Assembly: GCF_014306105.1 (NCBI RefSeq)
Contig: NZ_JACRVF010000001.1
Location: 310,001-374,000 of the forward strand
Direction of reading: 5' to 3'
From: Pontibacter cellulosilyticus
Lineage (GTDB): Bacteria > Bacteroidota > Bacteroidia > Cytophagales > Hymenobacteraceae
Length of the DNA stretch: 64,000 nucleotides
The notes under the pieces were generated by a model. That model worked only from the letters and a program-made list of their open reading frames with translations. It was not told the origin of the DNA and searched no databases. Position 1 is the stretch's first letter, and every line of letters starts with the position of its first letter. The translations under genes were made by a program, and so were the position numbers. Below, piece after piece: positions 1 through 10,082 of this stretch.

Positions 1-18
1 TAAAGATGCCCCAGAACC

Positions 19-918
19 TCATAAGGCAGTCTCTGGTTTGAGGTTTCCAACATGGCCGGACATGGTGGTAAAGTATACATCTTCCAGGTCTGGGGCTACT
101 GTCTCAAAACCATTGCCAGGATCTTCTTCGCTGTAGATATGCACCACGGTACGGCCGCTCAGTAGCTTGGTAGAGATAACGTTGTGCTCATATTCCACCA
201 GTGAAAGCATGCTCTTATCAACTATTTTACGCCAGATTCGCCCCTGTAGCCCTTCCACAGCTTTTAGCGGTTCTGCCTCCAGCAATATCTCTCCCCGGTT
301 AATAATGGCCATGCGGGTACATAGTTCACTTACATCCTCCACAATATGCGTGGAAAGTAATACCACGCTGTTCTCGCCTAACTCGCTTAACAGGTTCAGG
401 AACCGCACACGCTCAGCAGGATCCAGGCCAGCAGTAGGCTCGTCCACGATCATCAGCTTCGGGTTACCCAACAGTGCCACCGCCACACCAAATCGCTGCT
501 TCATACCACCCGAAAAGCCGCCAAGCTTTTGCTTGCGCACATCCCACAGATTTGTCTGCCGTAGCAGCGCCTCTACTACCTCTTTGCGTGCCCGCCGTTC
601 GGTTATACCTTTAAGTATGGCAAAGTAATCGAGCAGGTCCTCGGCCTTTGCCTTCGGGTAAACGCCGAATTCCTGTGGCAGGTAGCCCAGCGTTTCGCGT
701 ACTTTGTCCTTCTCGTTCAGCACGTCTATATCGCCTAGTTGTATGCTTCCGTTGTCCGGGTCCTGCAATGTGGCTAGAATGCGCATCAGCGTAGATTTGC
801 CCGCCCCATTAGGGCCAAGAAGACCATACATGCCATTTGGAATATCAAGCGATACATTCTTCAATGCTTGTACACCGTTTGAATAGGTCTTGGAGATGTT
901 GGTGATTTTTAGTGTCAT
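19..918 (-). CDS. ABC transporter ATP-binding protein (ABC-2 export type)
   Basis: Nucleotide-binding subunit of an export-type ABC transporter, 299 residues and complete. Walker A GPNGAGKST lies at residues 35-43, the signature FSGGMKQR near 137-144, Walker B with DEPTAGLDP near 158-166, and the H-loop STHIVED follows. The last ~90 residues are the accessory C-terminal region typical of ABC-2 partners. A permease would be expected just downstream, beyond the left edge of the window. It lies 54 bp after the serine hydrolase gene on the same strand and may share its transcript. The substrate cannot be told from the sequence. Confidence 0.93.
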   Translation of the reverse strand: MTLKITNISKTYSNGVQALKNVSLDIPNGMYGLLGPNGAGKSTLMRILATLQDPDNGSIQLGDIDVLNEKDKVRETLGYLPQEFGVYPKAKAEDLLDYFAILKGITERRARKEVVEALLRQTNLWDVRKQKLGGFSGGMKQRFGVAVALLGNPKLMIVDEPTAGLDPAERVRFLNLLSELGENSVVLLSTHIVEDVSELCTRMAIINRGEILLEAEPLKAVEGLQGRIWRKIVDKSMLSLVEYEHNVISTKLLSGRTVVHIYSEEDPGNGFETVAPDLEDVYFTTMSGHVGNLKPETAL

Positions 919-972
919 ATCTTTTTCTGTTTGAAGAGAATGTTTGTGAAAGTTTAGGTGAACATGCCTTAC

Positions 973-2874
973 CTAAGCCCATGTCCTGAGCCCAATCACG
1001 CCGTACCATAAAAAGTATAAAGCAACAAGTAAGTGCAGCACAGACAAGAAAGTAGCAGGAATATAGACAGCCTTTTTTATGCCTTTATTCCTGTAGCGGA
1101 TTGCCATCACAACAGCGAAAACTGCAGCAGCAAAAAACGCTATAGTTGCCAACATGACTGAAACGGAAATGAAGCTGGGGTCCGCCAGGTATATTTTCCC
1201 TTCCATAGCTCCAAAAGCAAGAAACACAGCAGCTACCATGATAAACCCAACAGGTATCAAAGGCCAAATCCTGACCAGGACATTAGCACCACCGGGTATT
1301 TTACCTTTCCAAAAGCGATAGAGCCAGAAGGGCAGGGACAGAAAAGCCTGAAGTATAAATAGTGCCCAAAGTATAAACATGGCTATCCTGCCGAATACGA
1401 TGGTTCCATTCACCGGGGCAAGCGTAACTGTTCCGCTTTCTACGCCGGCCAGTTCCAGAACCTCGCCCTCAAGCGGATCATGAACGACAATGAAATCTGG
1501 TCTGCCGGTTTCTAGGTTGTGGTACAAACCCTCGCCAACAGGCACAAATTTTACGATTTGCCCAAAATGCGCAGGAAACTGGTTGTAAATGGTGTCTCTC
1601 TCTGACCAGATTCTTTCCGGCAGTAAGGATGGTAACTTGAAAGGCAGTTGCTTGACAGGATTTACCTGCTCGTAATAACCAGTCACAGGTTTTATGATCA
1701 CTCCAGATTTTGAAATGGTAGGAACTGCTGCAACTGGCCTTGGCAGCTGGCTTGTCTGGTACTCCCGGATAAGGGTTCCTATTTTTCGGATGGCTGCTGT
1801 ATTGTCAGAGTTGGTTTGAACAGAGTACCCTATACCATATTCCGGCAGGTAAGAGAAATCAGATTTCCCGGCACCTACACTGCCGCCATGCTTGTAGTAA
1901 GTATAACCATTGTAGTCAGAAGTATAAAGGCCCAGCCCATATCCATACTTTAGGCCTGCCTTGGCACCTGAAGTAGTTGAAGGGCTTTTCATTCTTTCCA
2001 AAGAACTTTCAGAAACCAGCTGATTACCGTTAGCCTTGCCGCGATTAATGAAAAGCTGAAGCATTTTAGCCATATCCTTTGGAGATGCATTAATAGCTCC
2101 CGAAGGACGTGTGATCAGGTGCCAGTAATCGTTTGGTCTTCCTTCCTTGTATAATGTAGCTCCTTTCTGCTTATAATCCTCTGAAAGGAAATAGGTCATT
2201 GTTTCAGCACCCATAGGAGCGAAGAAGTTTTTCCGGATGTAGTCTTCATAGGTTTGGCCAGAAACCTTCTCTACAATGTAAGCGGCCACTGCAGGTCCAG
2301 AATTGGCATAGGCCATTCTGGTGCCTGGTACCCATTTTGAAGTCCGGGAATGGGGATGAAAATCAAGTCCTTCTTTAAGTGTAGTTCCAGGATCGTTATG
2401 AGTAATCTCTGGCAGATGAATGTCATCCCATCCGGTGGTATGCTCCAGCAGGTGCTCTACAAGTATAGGGTTGGTGGCTTCCCAAGGGTTTGTGAATTCT
2501 ATCTCAGGTACCAGGTCTCTGACTTTATCCTTCAGGCTCAGCTTTCCCTGTTCCTGCAGCTTTAATATGGCAAGCGCAACAAAAATTTTGGATGAAGACC
2601 CGATTCGGAACATAGTTTCTTCGTTTGCGGGTATGGCTTTTTCCCGATCAGCCATACCAAGGCCTTCCACCCACACGGGCCCTCTTTTGTCTACCAAGGC
2701 TATTCCGGCTGCGGGAGCACCTGTTTCCTCTAGAACCTGGAGTATAGCTATCCTGAGTTCTTCAATCGTATTTGGTGTCTGCTTTTTAGTAACTTCCTGC
2801 CCGTGGGCTACCGAAGAGATCAAGACCGACAGCAGAGCCAGAAGATAGAGTTTGATGGTGAAGAGCTGTTTCAT
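973..2874 (-). CDS. Serine hydrolase of the beta-lactamase / S12 family with C-terminal membrane helices
   Basis: 633 residues: signal peptide (about 1-25), a beta-lactamase-fold serine hydrolase domain, a ~100-residue linker domain, and about four hydrophobic helices in the last 170 residues. The catalytic SxxK is S93-S-S-K96, the YxN motif is Y189-A-N191 and the third motif is HGG near residue 330. The family includes D-aminopeptidases, esterases and penicillin-binding-like proteins, so peptide or ester hydrolysis at the outer face of the inner membrane is the likely role; the substrate is unknown. Its start is 2 bp after the stop of the radical SAM gene, so the two are almost certainly translated from one message. 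Confidence 0.88.
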   Translation of the reverse strand: MKQLFTIKLYLLALLSVLISSVAHGQEVTKKQTPNTIEELRIAILQVLEETGAPAAGIALVDKRGPVWVEGLGMADREKAIPANEETMFRIGSSSKIFVALAILKLQEQGKLSLKDKVRDLVPEIEFTNPWEATNPILVEHLLEHTTGWDDIHLPEITHNDPGTTLKEGLDFHPHSRTSKWVPGTRMAYANSGPAVAAYIVEKVSGQTYEDYIRKNFFAPMGAETMTYFLSEDYKQKGATLYKEGRPNDYWHLITRPSGAINASPKDMAKMLQLFINRGKANGNQLVSESSLERMKSPSTTSGAKAGLKYGYGLGLYTSDYNGYTYYKHGGSVGAGKSDFSYLPEYGIGYSVQTNSDNTAAIRKIGTLIREYQTSQLPRPVAAVPTISKSGVIIKPVTGYYEQVNPVKQLPFKLPSLLPERIWSERDTIYNQFPAHFGQIVKFVPVGEGLYHNLETGRPDFIVVHDPLEGEVLELAGVESGTVTLAPVNGTIVFGRIAMFILWALFILQAFLSLPFWLYRFWKGKIPGGANVLVRIWPLIPVGFIMVAAVFLAFGAMEGKIYLADPSFISVSVMLATIAFFAAAVFAVVMAIRYRNKGIKKAVYIPATFLSVLHLLVALYFLWYGVIGLRTWA

Positions 2875-2876
2875 TA

Positions 2877-4445
2877 TTAATGTGCTATTAGTGGCTGCAG
2901 TTCTGCAGATGCCCTTTGTTTGATAGTTTTTCTTCTCTCTGCGTGGAGTGGGAATTTATTGGCCGAAGAATCCTGGCTTAACACTGTCAGTGGCAGGAAA
3001 GTGGTATCGACTGTAGTAGCATTAGTTATACTTCCCAAACCTGGTTCAGTCAACGGTTCTGCAACTACTGTGCTAGCGTCTCCAGCTGGTTTTATCTTTG
3101 AGAGAATCGACTCCAGCACAGGCAGCATGTTATTCAGGTTCTTGGTCTTGATCAGGAAATTCCAGAGAGGCTCAAATTTCTTCCAGCCGCCTGCATACAT
3201 GAAGTGCTTCAGCTTGTGTTTGTGCGAAGTATGATTCAAGCTGGCCTTAAATATGTTTGACCAACTGTAGAATTCCTTGTATGCCCAATCGTAGCCATTC
3301 TTTAGTTCTTCTGCCGTCAGGTTTTTGGTTTTGTATACTACCTGGCGTGTGTCGTACAGGTCCCAGTTGCGGGTAAGTATGCGGCCCTGGCTTTCCATGT
3401 CTTTAAAGAGCTGTGTGCCGGGGTATGGCGTAAGCACATGGTAGGTGGAGGTTGTGATGGCATGCTTCACACCCCATTCTACTGTTCTTTTGAACACGTC
3501 TTTATCATCATCGTCGAGTCCGAACACAAAGCTGCCGTTGATCATAATGCCCAAGTCGTGCAAGCGATTTACCGCTCGGATATAATCTTTTTCCAGGTTC
3601 TGCTTTTTATTGCTTTGCTTCAGGTTGGCAGGCGAAAAGGTCTCGAAGCCTACAAACAAACTACGCAGTCCTGCCTCCGCTGCCTTCTCAATCAGGTTGC
3701 CCCGCAGAATAGAATCGACCGTAGCAGCTCCCTGGAAAACGCGGTTCATGCCTTTCAACCCGTTAAACAGCTGACCTGAAAACTTTGCGTTTCCCAAAAG
3801 GTGATCGTCCAGGAAGTATAAATGTCTGCCCGGCAGCCTGTCAATTTCAGCAAGTGCATCGTCTACTGCCTGGGTATAAAAGGTTTTGCCTCCTTCAAAA
3901 AAAGCGTCTTTGTAGCAGAAGTTGCAATGGTGCGGACAACCTCTGGATACCACAATAGAGTTTGGCACCAGGTAGCGTTCCCGCTTGATAAGGTCACGGC
4001 GTATGGGCGGAATTACACTTAAGGTTCTGATGGAAGAACTGTACACTTTGCGCGGCGTCTTGTTCCGGAAATCCTTCAGAAACTGGGGAAACGTTTCTTC
4101 ACCTGGTCCCAGAAAAATTGTGTCTGCATGACGAGCAGCCTCATCAGGGAGCGAGGTAACGTGAAGTCCGCCAAGTATAACATAAGCGCCCCGGCTCCTG
4201 TAGTGGTCTGCCAGCTGGTAAGCCCTGTAGGCATTGGTGATGTATACCTGTATGAGTACCAGGTCTGGGGTATCCTGCAGGTTAAGCTCCTCTACGTGCT
4301 GGTCCTGCAGGTCAATTTCATCATCAGGAGATAGATACGCAGCCAGGGTAGCCAGTCCAAGTGGAGGAAACAAGGAATACTTGATCGGTCTCCAAAAGGG
4401 GCTTTCGGCTTCTGCGAGTGCAGGCAATATCATTTTTACTTTCAT
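2877..4445 (-). CDS. B12-binding domain radical SAM protein
   Basis: 522 residues. Residues ~1-130 form a cobalamin-binding Rossmann-like domain with a conserved VILGGLHVT stretch. A radical SAM domain follows, with the 4Fe-4S cysteines C170, C174 and C177 (CxxxCxxC, then Y). This is the class B architecture, whose members methylate unactivated carbons or rearrange rings in lipids, tetrapyrroles and natural products; the substrate here is unknown. The last ~65 residues (Ser/Thr-rich, then basic) do not look like part of the catalytic fold. It is the first gene of a minus-strand cluster with the serine hydrolase and ABC ATPase. Confidence 0.9.
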   Translation of the reverse strand: MKVKMILPALAEAESPFWRPIKYSLFPPLGLATLAAYLSPDDEIDLQDQHVEELNLQDTPDLVLIQVYITNAYRAYQLADHYRSRGAYVILGGLHVTSLPDEAARHADTIFLGPGEETFPQFLKDFRNKTPRKVYSSSIRTLSVIPPIRRDLIKRERYLVPNSIVVSRGCPHHCNFCYKDAFFEGGKTFYTQAVDDALAEIDRLPGRHLYFLDDHLLGNAKFSGQLFNGLKGMNRVFQGAATVDSILRGNLIEKAAEAGLRSLFVGFETFSPANLKQSNKKQNLEKDYIRAVNRLHDLGIMINGSFVFGLDDDDKDVFKRTVEWGVKHAITTSTYHVLTPYPGTQLFKDMESQGRILTRNWDLYDTRQVVYKTKNLTAEELKNGYDWAYKEFYSWSNIFKASLNHTSHKHKLKHFMYAGGWKKFEPLWNFLIKTKNLNNMLPVLESILSKIKPAGDASTVVAEPLTEPGLGSITNATTVDTTFLPLTVLSQDSSANKFPLHAERRKTIKQRASAELQPLIAH

Positions 4446-4832
4446 AACTAACGCATATTGAAATAGAGAATGGCTTTCGCACCATTCTACCTGTTATGTT
4501 CACCCGCTTTTTATCTATCTGAAGCAGATGCTTTTGATGCTTTGCCAAATGATACTACAATCTTATGTAAAGTACTTTGCATTTCAAAGTAATGTTATAT
4601 TTTTTTTGATCTTGTCGAAAAGTTAATGAGAATTAGAAGCTGTTATTGCCTTTAATGAGAGGGGATTACTACAATGCCGGACTACCTATAAACCCACTTA
4701 ATGCATCAGTTAAAGGAAGTTATTGCCATCTGTAGACAGTGATCGGTTTTATACTTGCAGACCATGCAGCTGATCGAATCAGAGGTTAATAAATGGTGAA
4801 CAGGAGAGTTAAACAGGCAGCCTTGCAAGTAT
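4446..4832. other. Intergenic region upstream of the radical SAM gene
   Basis: No gene is supported here. The interval must hold the promoter of the minus-strand radical SAM gene. It is AT-rich around 4540-4640. No RNA gene or repeat copy was recognised apart from two copies of the abundant AAGTATA word (4750 and 4827). Confidence 0.5.
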
Positions 4833-4878
4833 AAAAAAAGAGCCCCTGAAGTATAAACTTATACTTCGGGGGCTCTTT
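4833..4878 (-). terminator. Intrinsic terminator of the App1-type phosphatase gene, with the AAGTATA word in both arms
   Basis: Arms 4840-4856 and 4859-4875 pair nearly perfectly. Read on the minus strand the hairpin ends in a run of seven T. Each arm contains the heptamer word AAGTATA/TATACTT (4849-4855 and 4860-4866). The stop of the minus-strand gene is about 25 bp away. Confidence 0.88.
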
Positions 4879-4901
4879 GGAAATGATTTAGTAAATAAAT
4901 A

Positions 4902-6044
4902 TTACTCGTCGCCGGCTTCGTCTACCTCGGCTTCTTGCTCAACTTCTTTCACCTGTTCTGTAAAGATATATCCGCACTTCGCGGCATGTTCTGCAGCGGC
5001 TGCAGTGTCTTTTACCAGCAGCATTTCCACTTCGCCTGCGTCTTTCAACTCATCAAATATTGTCTCTACTTTTTTCGTGTGCTTTTTGATCGCTACATCC
5101 CGGATATAAATTGCCATAATGCGGCCCGGATGGTTTTTAACTACCTCCCTATAAATGGCGGCATCCTGTTGGCCGCTGTCGCCGATAAGTACGAAGTTGA
5201 GCTTAGGATAGGTAATCAGTATGTTTTCTATTTCTTTATACTTATGACTCATATGATCAGAGTGGCCTAATTTACTTTCGTCAATTCCGAAATCACGTAG
5301 CAGGAGAGGGCCCTGCGGAATTTCATTTAGCTCCAGGAAATGGTAGAGCAGGTCGTAGTTGTTCCAGGGGCTGCTGCTGACATAGAAAAACGGGTTGTTG
5401 CGCTTGCCGTTACGGCCAAGCTGCAGCGACTTGTAAAACTGCGATACCCCATGGAAGGGGATGCGTGTATGTGCATTGTTCAGCAAAACATTTCTACCAG
5501 TCTCCAGCAGGCTGGTAGCTCCGGTGCGCACTATGGTATCGTCTATGTCGGAGATGATGCCATACTCTGCGTCTGGCGGCGGTACTAACACATAAGCTGT
5601 TTGCTTTATACCTTGCTCGAAACCCTTCACCGGAGCCTCCACTAACTCCAACTCAATAGGGTGCCATATGTCTTCTAACTCTAGCGGCTCTTCAGGGCGA
5701 ATGTTTAGTACAAAGTAGCCTTCCACATTGGTAGTGATCTCGTGCTGCTGTCCTTGCAGGGTTAACTGTACACGCGCGTTGGGTATTTCGTCGCTTTCGA
5801 AGCGGCGGTACATGTTCAACAGGTTCTCCCAGGTAGTATGGGTTTCTTCAGACTGCAGTATGCCTTTGTCTACCAGCACACGACCTTTTACATAGAGTCG
5901 CTCGGGCGTGCCATAGCTGCGGTAAGTTACAATGTGCAGCGGCCTGTTCTGCCAGAGTTTGTCTTTGAGTTTAAACGTAAGGAAGTCTATTTTCTCTTCG
6001 GCTTTAAGCACCGACTTAGTTAGTTTCTCTTTTATCTTTTTCAT
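4902..6044 (-). CDS. App1-family phosphatase catalytic domain protein (DUF2183)
   Basis: 380 residues, no signal peptide. The haloacid-dehalogenase-type motif DxDxT is D166-I-D168-D-T170, within ISDIDDT. The downstream GDSGQQD stretch near residue 290 matches the second acidic motif of the family. In yeast App1 is a phosphatidate phosphatase; bacterial members are assigned by homology only. The N-terminal ~150 residues form a beta-rich domain usual for this family, and the C-terminal tail is very acidic. Expressed alone, with its own terminator downstream. Confidence 0.88.
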   Translation of the reverse strand: MKKIKEKLTKSVLKAEEKIDFLTFKLKDKLWQNRPLHIVTYRSYGTPERLYVKGRVLVDKGILQSEETHTTWENLLNMYRRFESDEIPNARVQLTLQGQQHEITTNVEGYFVLNIRPEEPLELEDIWHPIELELVEAPVKGFEQGIKQTAYVLVPPPDAEYGIISDIDDTIVRTGATSLLETGRNVLLNNAHTRIPFHGVSQFYKSLQLGRNGKRNNPFFYVSSSPWNNYDLLYHFLELNEIPQGPLLLRDFGIDESKLGHSDHMSHKYKEIENILITYPKLNFVLIGDSGQQDAAIYREVVKNHPGRIMAIYIRDVAIKKHTKKVETIFDELKDAGEVEMLLVKDTAAAAEHAAKCGYIFTEQVKEVEQEAEVDEAGDE

Positions 6045-6099
6045 AGTTATACTTTGTAAAACAAAATGCCTGCTGGTAGGGCAGGCATTTCTTATTGGG

Positions 6100-6930
6100 T
6101 TAATTCAGTGCATTTTTCAGCTGCTGAAAATCTGTGTCTGCCGCTGAGGTTGTTTTACAGCCTTTTTGCTGTGCAAGTTGCTGAATGTTCTGAATCCTGT
6201 TTCCTGGATCAGGGTGTGTGCTCAGAAACTCCGGTGGACTGCTTTGCTGTGCATCCTGCTGCATCTTGATAAAAAAGCCGGCTGCGCCATCGCAGGCATA
6301 ATGGTTGGTACCAGCCAGGTAGTCTACTGAAGTGTTATCTGCCTCGGTCTCAGCGTCGCGGCTAAAGCGTAAACCAGCCAGTGATCCGGCCAATTGTGCG
6401 GCAATGGTTTTCAGTGTACCGGGATCGTTGCCTAAGGCCACTGAAAGCAGTATGGCTATACCGTAATCGCGCTGCAACTGCTTTACGCTATGACGCTTGT
6501 CGGCATGGGCAATCTCGTGGGCAAGTACACCTGCAAAGTGGTCTTCGTCTTCGAGGTACTTTACCAAACCAGAGAAAACATAAATGTGGCCTCCTGGTGT
6601 CGCAAAGGCATTCAGGGTGTTGTCGTCTTTTATGATCTTCACCGTCCAGGGGAATTCCGTTCTATACTTTACCTGACCCGAATTTAAAACTCTGTTCACA
6701 ATACGATCCAGGCTCTGGTAAGCCTGCTGTGTTTTAGCATTCGTACTGTTTCGCTCCAGCAGTTTGCCCTGGGCACGGTACGTAGAGTCTACCTGCTGCG
6801 ACACCTGTTGTCCAAGTCTGATGTCATCCTGAATCGAAAAAATTACGCCGTCGTTGTCTTCGCAGCTGCTAAAAAGGAGCAGGCTACACAAGGTTATTGC
6901 CCATATCGGGAGGTATGCTAATCTATTCAT
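6100..6930 (-). CDS. M48-family metalloprotease lipoprotein
   Basis: 276 residues. The signal peptide ends in the lipobox LFSSC with the lipidated cysteine at residue 23, so it should be membrane-anchored in the periplasm. The zinc motif is HEIAH (138-142), with the third ligand in the DAETEAD stretch near residue 195. The family resembles LoiP/BepA of E. coli, which degrade misfolded outer-membrane proteins. No TPR domain is present, unlike BepA. The gene has 55 bp before the App1 gene on the same strand. Confidence 0.92.
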   Translation of the reverse strand: MNRLAYLPIWAITLCSLLLFSSCEDNDGVIFSIQDDIRLGQQVSQQVDSTYRAQGKLLERNSTNAKTQQAYQSLDRIVNRVLNSGQVKYRTEFPWTVKIIKDDNTLNAFATPGGHIYVFSGLVKYLEDEDHFAGVLAHEIAHADKRHSVKQLQRDYGIAILLSVALGNDPGTLKTIAAQLAGSLAGLRFSRDAETEADNTSVDYLAGTNHYACDGAAGFFIKMQQDAQQSSPPEFLSTHPDPGNRIQNIQQLAQQKGCKTTSAADTDFQQLKNALN

Positions 6931-7095
6931 AAAGTATATATCTAATTTTTAATGCAACGCAGCATCTGCTGCAAAAGTATGCTGTCGTATCTACCTGTTC
7001 AAAAATAGTGCAGATTTGCTGTTGCAGTCAACTTTACGAAGTTTGCAAGGCGAGTGGTTACAAGTATGGCTTTGGGTGCGGGCTGAAAATGAGTA

Positions 7096-7132
7096 CAAAA
7101 AAAAGAGTCCCCGGATAATTCCGGAGACTCTT
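7096..7132 (-). terminator. Intrinsic terminator of the M16 protease gene
   Basis: Arms 7105-7114 and 7121-7130 (one C/A mismatch), followed on the minus strand by eight T. It lies 20 bp past the stop of the M16 gene. Confidence 0.88.
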
Positions 7133-7151
7133 CTAAAGTGTAGTATGTACC

Positions 7152-10001
7152 TTATTTTACGGATGAGCTACCGATAGGGTTGCCATTCGTATCAAGTTCA
7201 ACTACTTCATACTTAAGTGCTTGTAGCTTAGCTAGCACTGTTTTCTTATCACCTACAACTACAATGTGCATGTTGTTTACAGGCAGGTGTTTAGCTGCCA
7301 ATGCATCAATGTCTTTCTTCGTGATGTTATTCAGGATATCTGTCTGCTTCTTCACATAATCTTTGCTAAGATCGTACTCGATGATGCGACCTAAGAAACC
7401 GGCTTTCTGACCTGGTGTTTCATACTTACGTGCATCTGCCTGACCGATAGAGCTCTTCATGAACTTTAACTCGTCTTCGGAGATACCATTTTTGTTGAAG
7501 CCTGTAAGCTCATTCATGAACTCCGTTACAGACTCAGCAGTAGCATCGGCACGAACACCGGCAGAAGCAGTAAACGTACCGCCGAATTTGCCGCCGCCGA
7601 AGCCAGAACGCGCACCATAAGTATAGCCTTTGTCTTCGCGCAGGTTCAGGTTGATGCGGCTGTTAAAGGCACCACCCAATGCGTAGTTCATCAGGCCAAC
7701 TTTGTAGTACTCACCGGTTGCATCGTATGGCATAGCCACATAACCGATTCTGATCTCAGACTGTGCTGCATCTGGTTTGTCGATAAAGTAGATGCGGGTC
7801 TTGTCAATAGCCGGAGCTTTTGTCTCAGCTACCAGTTTCACATCTTTCTTCTTCCAGTTTTTCAGGAAGTCCAGTTTACCAAGAATCTCTTTCTCCGTGA
7901 TATCGCCTACCACTACAAGGTTAGCAACAGAAGGAGAGTAGTTATCATTGTAGAACTTCTTCACATCGTCAAGAGTAACGTTTGTTACTGTTGCCACTGT
8001 ACCAGAAGATGGCATGGCAGAGATATGGTCTGCACCATAAAGAAGCTTGCTGTACACATTGCTCGCAATGGCAGTTGGCTGTGTAGCCTGGTTAGCAATA
8101 CCTTCAATCTGCTGCTTCTTCAAACGATCAAAGTCATCCTGGTTGAACTTAGGTCTGAACATGCGCTCTTCCATCAGGGCCAGCGTTTTGTCCAGGTTTT
8201 TCTTCAGCGACTGTACAGAAACAACTGTCTCATCAGATCCGGCGAATACTCTAACAGAGCTACCTAGCTTGTTCAGCTCATTAGTAAACTCCTCAGAAGT
8301 ATAGTTCTCAGTGTCCTCGTTCAGCATAGCGGCAGTAAGTGAGCTAACACCTGCTTTGCTCATGTCTTTTGCCGATAGGCGGTGACCACCTGCAATAGAA
8401 AGCTGAATAGTTACAGTTGGTATTTCGTCAGACTTAGTACCGATAACTTTCAGGCCGTTCTTGAACTTGGTAGTATAATAGTTAGGTACAGCAACTAATG
8501 GAGCCGCGCCAATCTCAGGGCGCTTGCTGCGATCAAAAGTATCAACAGCCTTTGTATACTTCAGGCCACTATACTCATCAGCTGCAGGCATATAGCCATC
8601 TTTAGAAACAGTGTAGTTATCTGCTTTGGCAATCATGTCAGATTTGCCTTTAGGTACCACGCTAAGTATAACAGCGTTTTTGCCTTTGATGTACTGGTTG
8701 TACACGCGCATTACATCCTCTTTGGTAACAGCGTTAATACGCTTAATCTCCTCCTGGATGTAGTTCGGGTTGTTACGGAATGTCTCGTAAGCTGCCAACT
8801 GCGATACTTTGCCGCTAACGCTTGCCATTCTGTTGATCAGGCCGCTCTCTGCAGATGCTTTGAAGCGGATAAGGTCGTCTTCAGTAACGCCACGCTGCTC
8901 GAACTCAGCGATAGACTTACGAAGCAGGGCCTCCATATCAGCAAGCTTTGTGTTCTGGAAAGCAGTAACAGAGATACCAAATTCACCGGCAAGCTCAGAA
9001 GTTGAGTTAGATGCAGATGCAGAAAGCGCTTTTTGGTCTTTTACAAAGTTCTTGTAGAAGATAGAGTTTCTTCCCTGGCCCAGTACTTCAGCCAATACAT
9101 CCAGTGCAGCTTCGTCTTTGTGGCCAGCCTCAGGAGTTGGGTACGTCATGCGCAGCATCGGGAAACGAACGTTATCTTCGTAAGAAATATAACGGTCTTT
9201 GTCCAGCTTCGCCATCATTGGCTTCATGTCCTGTACGGCAGGGCCAGCAGGAATAGAGCCGAAGTATTTCTCAACTAGTTTCACTACTTCCTCTGGCTTC
9301 ACGTCGCCGCCTACAGTTACTGTAGCGTTGTTCGGGCCATACCAGCGTAGGAAGAAGTTTTTAAGGTCGTTTACGTTTACACGGTTCAGGTCTTCGATGT
9401 AACCGATGGTTGTCCAGGAATATGGGTGGCCATAAGGGTATAGGCTCTGAGATGTTTTCTCGTATACCAAACCATAAGGACGGTTGTCGTAGTTCTGGCC
9501 ACGCTCGTTCTTTACAGTTTCGCGCTGTACTTCGAATTTCTTCTGTGTTACCGCGTCCAACAGGAAGCCCATACGGTCAGCCTCCAGCCAAAGGGCTGTA
9601 GCTAGCTGGTTGCTAGGCACTGTCTCAAAGTAGTTTGTTCTGTCGCGGTTTGTTGTACCGTTCAACGTACCACCCGACTCAGACACGATCTTAAAGTGCT
9701 CTTCGTCAGCCACGTTGTCAGATCCCTGGAACATCATGTGCTCAAAAAAGTGCGCAAATCCGGACTTACCTACCTCTTCGCGGGCAGATCCCACATGGTA
9801 TGTAACATCAACGTGTACTACCGGATCAGAGTGATCTTCGTGTACAATCAGCGTAAGGCCATTGGCCAGCTTATACTTTGAGTAAGGAATAACCAGTTCG
9901 TCGCCTTTCTTGGTTACCTTCTCCACGAGCTTTGTCTGAGCTTCTGCTGCGCTTACAATACTAGCTGTAAGCACAATGCTCATCCCGATTTGTTTGATCA
10001 T
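7152..10001 (-). CDS. M16-family zinc protease, two fused M16 units
   Basis: 949 residues with a signal peptide ending near residue 21, so periplasmic. The inverted zinc motif HFFEH (H84-H88) and the downstream glutamate region near 160 mark an active N-terminal unit. The second unit (from about residue 520) lacks HxxEH but keeps the R/Y substrate-binding region (FNSRINLNLREDKGYTYG). This active/inactive fusion is the usual form in Bacteroidota, comparable to pitrilysin and to the PqqL type. It has its own terminator and probably its own promoter in the 80 bp before its start. Confidence 0.95.
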   Translation of the reverse strand: MIKQIGMSIVLTASIVSAAEAQTKLVEKVTKKGDELVIPYSKYKLANGLTLIVHEDHSDPVVHVDVTYHVGSAREEVGKSGFAHFFEHMMFQGSDNVADEEHFKIVSESGGTLNGTTNRDRTNYFETVPSNQLATALWLEADRMGFLLDAVTQKKFEVQRETVKNERGQNYDNRPYGLVYEKTSQSLYPYGHPYSWTTIGYIEDLNRVNVNDLKNFFLRWYGPNNATVTVGGDVKPEEVVKLVEKYFGSIPAGPAVQDMKPMMAKLDKDRYISYEDNVRFPMLRMTYPTPEAGHKDEAALDVLAEVLGQGRNSIFYKNFVKDQKALSASASNSTSELAGEFGISVTAFQNTKLADMEALLRKSIAEFEQRGVTEDDLIRFKASAESGLINRMASVSGKVSQLAAYETFRNNPNYIQEEIKRINAVTKEDVMRVYNQYIKGKNAVILSVVPKGKSDMIAKADNYTVSKDGYMPAADEYSGLKYTKAVDTFDRSKRPEIGAAPLVAVPNYYTTKFKNGLKVIGTKSDEIPTVTIQLSIAGGHRLSAKDMSKAGVSSLTAAMLNEDTENYTSEEFTNELNKLGSSVRVFAGSDETVVSVQSLKKNLDKTLALMEERMFRPKFNQDDFDRLKKQQIEGIANQATQPTAIASNVYSKLLYGADHISAMPSSGTVATVTNVTLDDVKKFYNDNYSPSVANLVVVGDITEKEILGKLDFLKNWKKKDVKLVAETKAPAIDKTRIYFIDKPDAAQSEIRIGYVAMPYDATGEYYKVGLMNYALGGAFNSRINLNLREDKGYTYGARSGFGGGKFGGTFTASAGVRADATAESVTEFMNELTGFNKNGISEDELKFMKSSIGQADARKYETPGQKAGFLGRIIEYDLSKDYVKKQTDILNNITKKDIDALAAKHLPVNNMHIVVVGDKKTVLAKLQALKYEVVELDTNGNPIGSSSVK

Positions 10002-10082
10002 GTGAGTTTGATTAAAGTAGAGTTATATCAAACAACAATATAACACCAGGTATTTAAGTTCAAAAATAATATAGACGAATGC

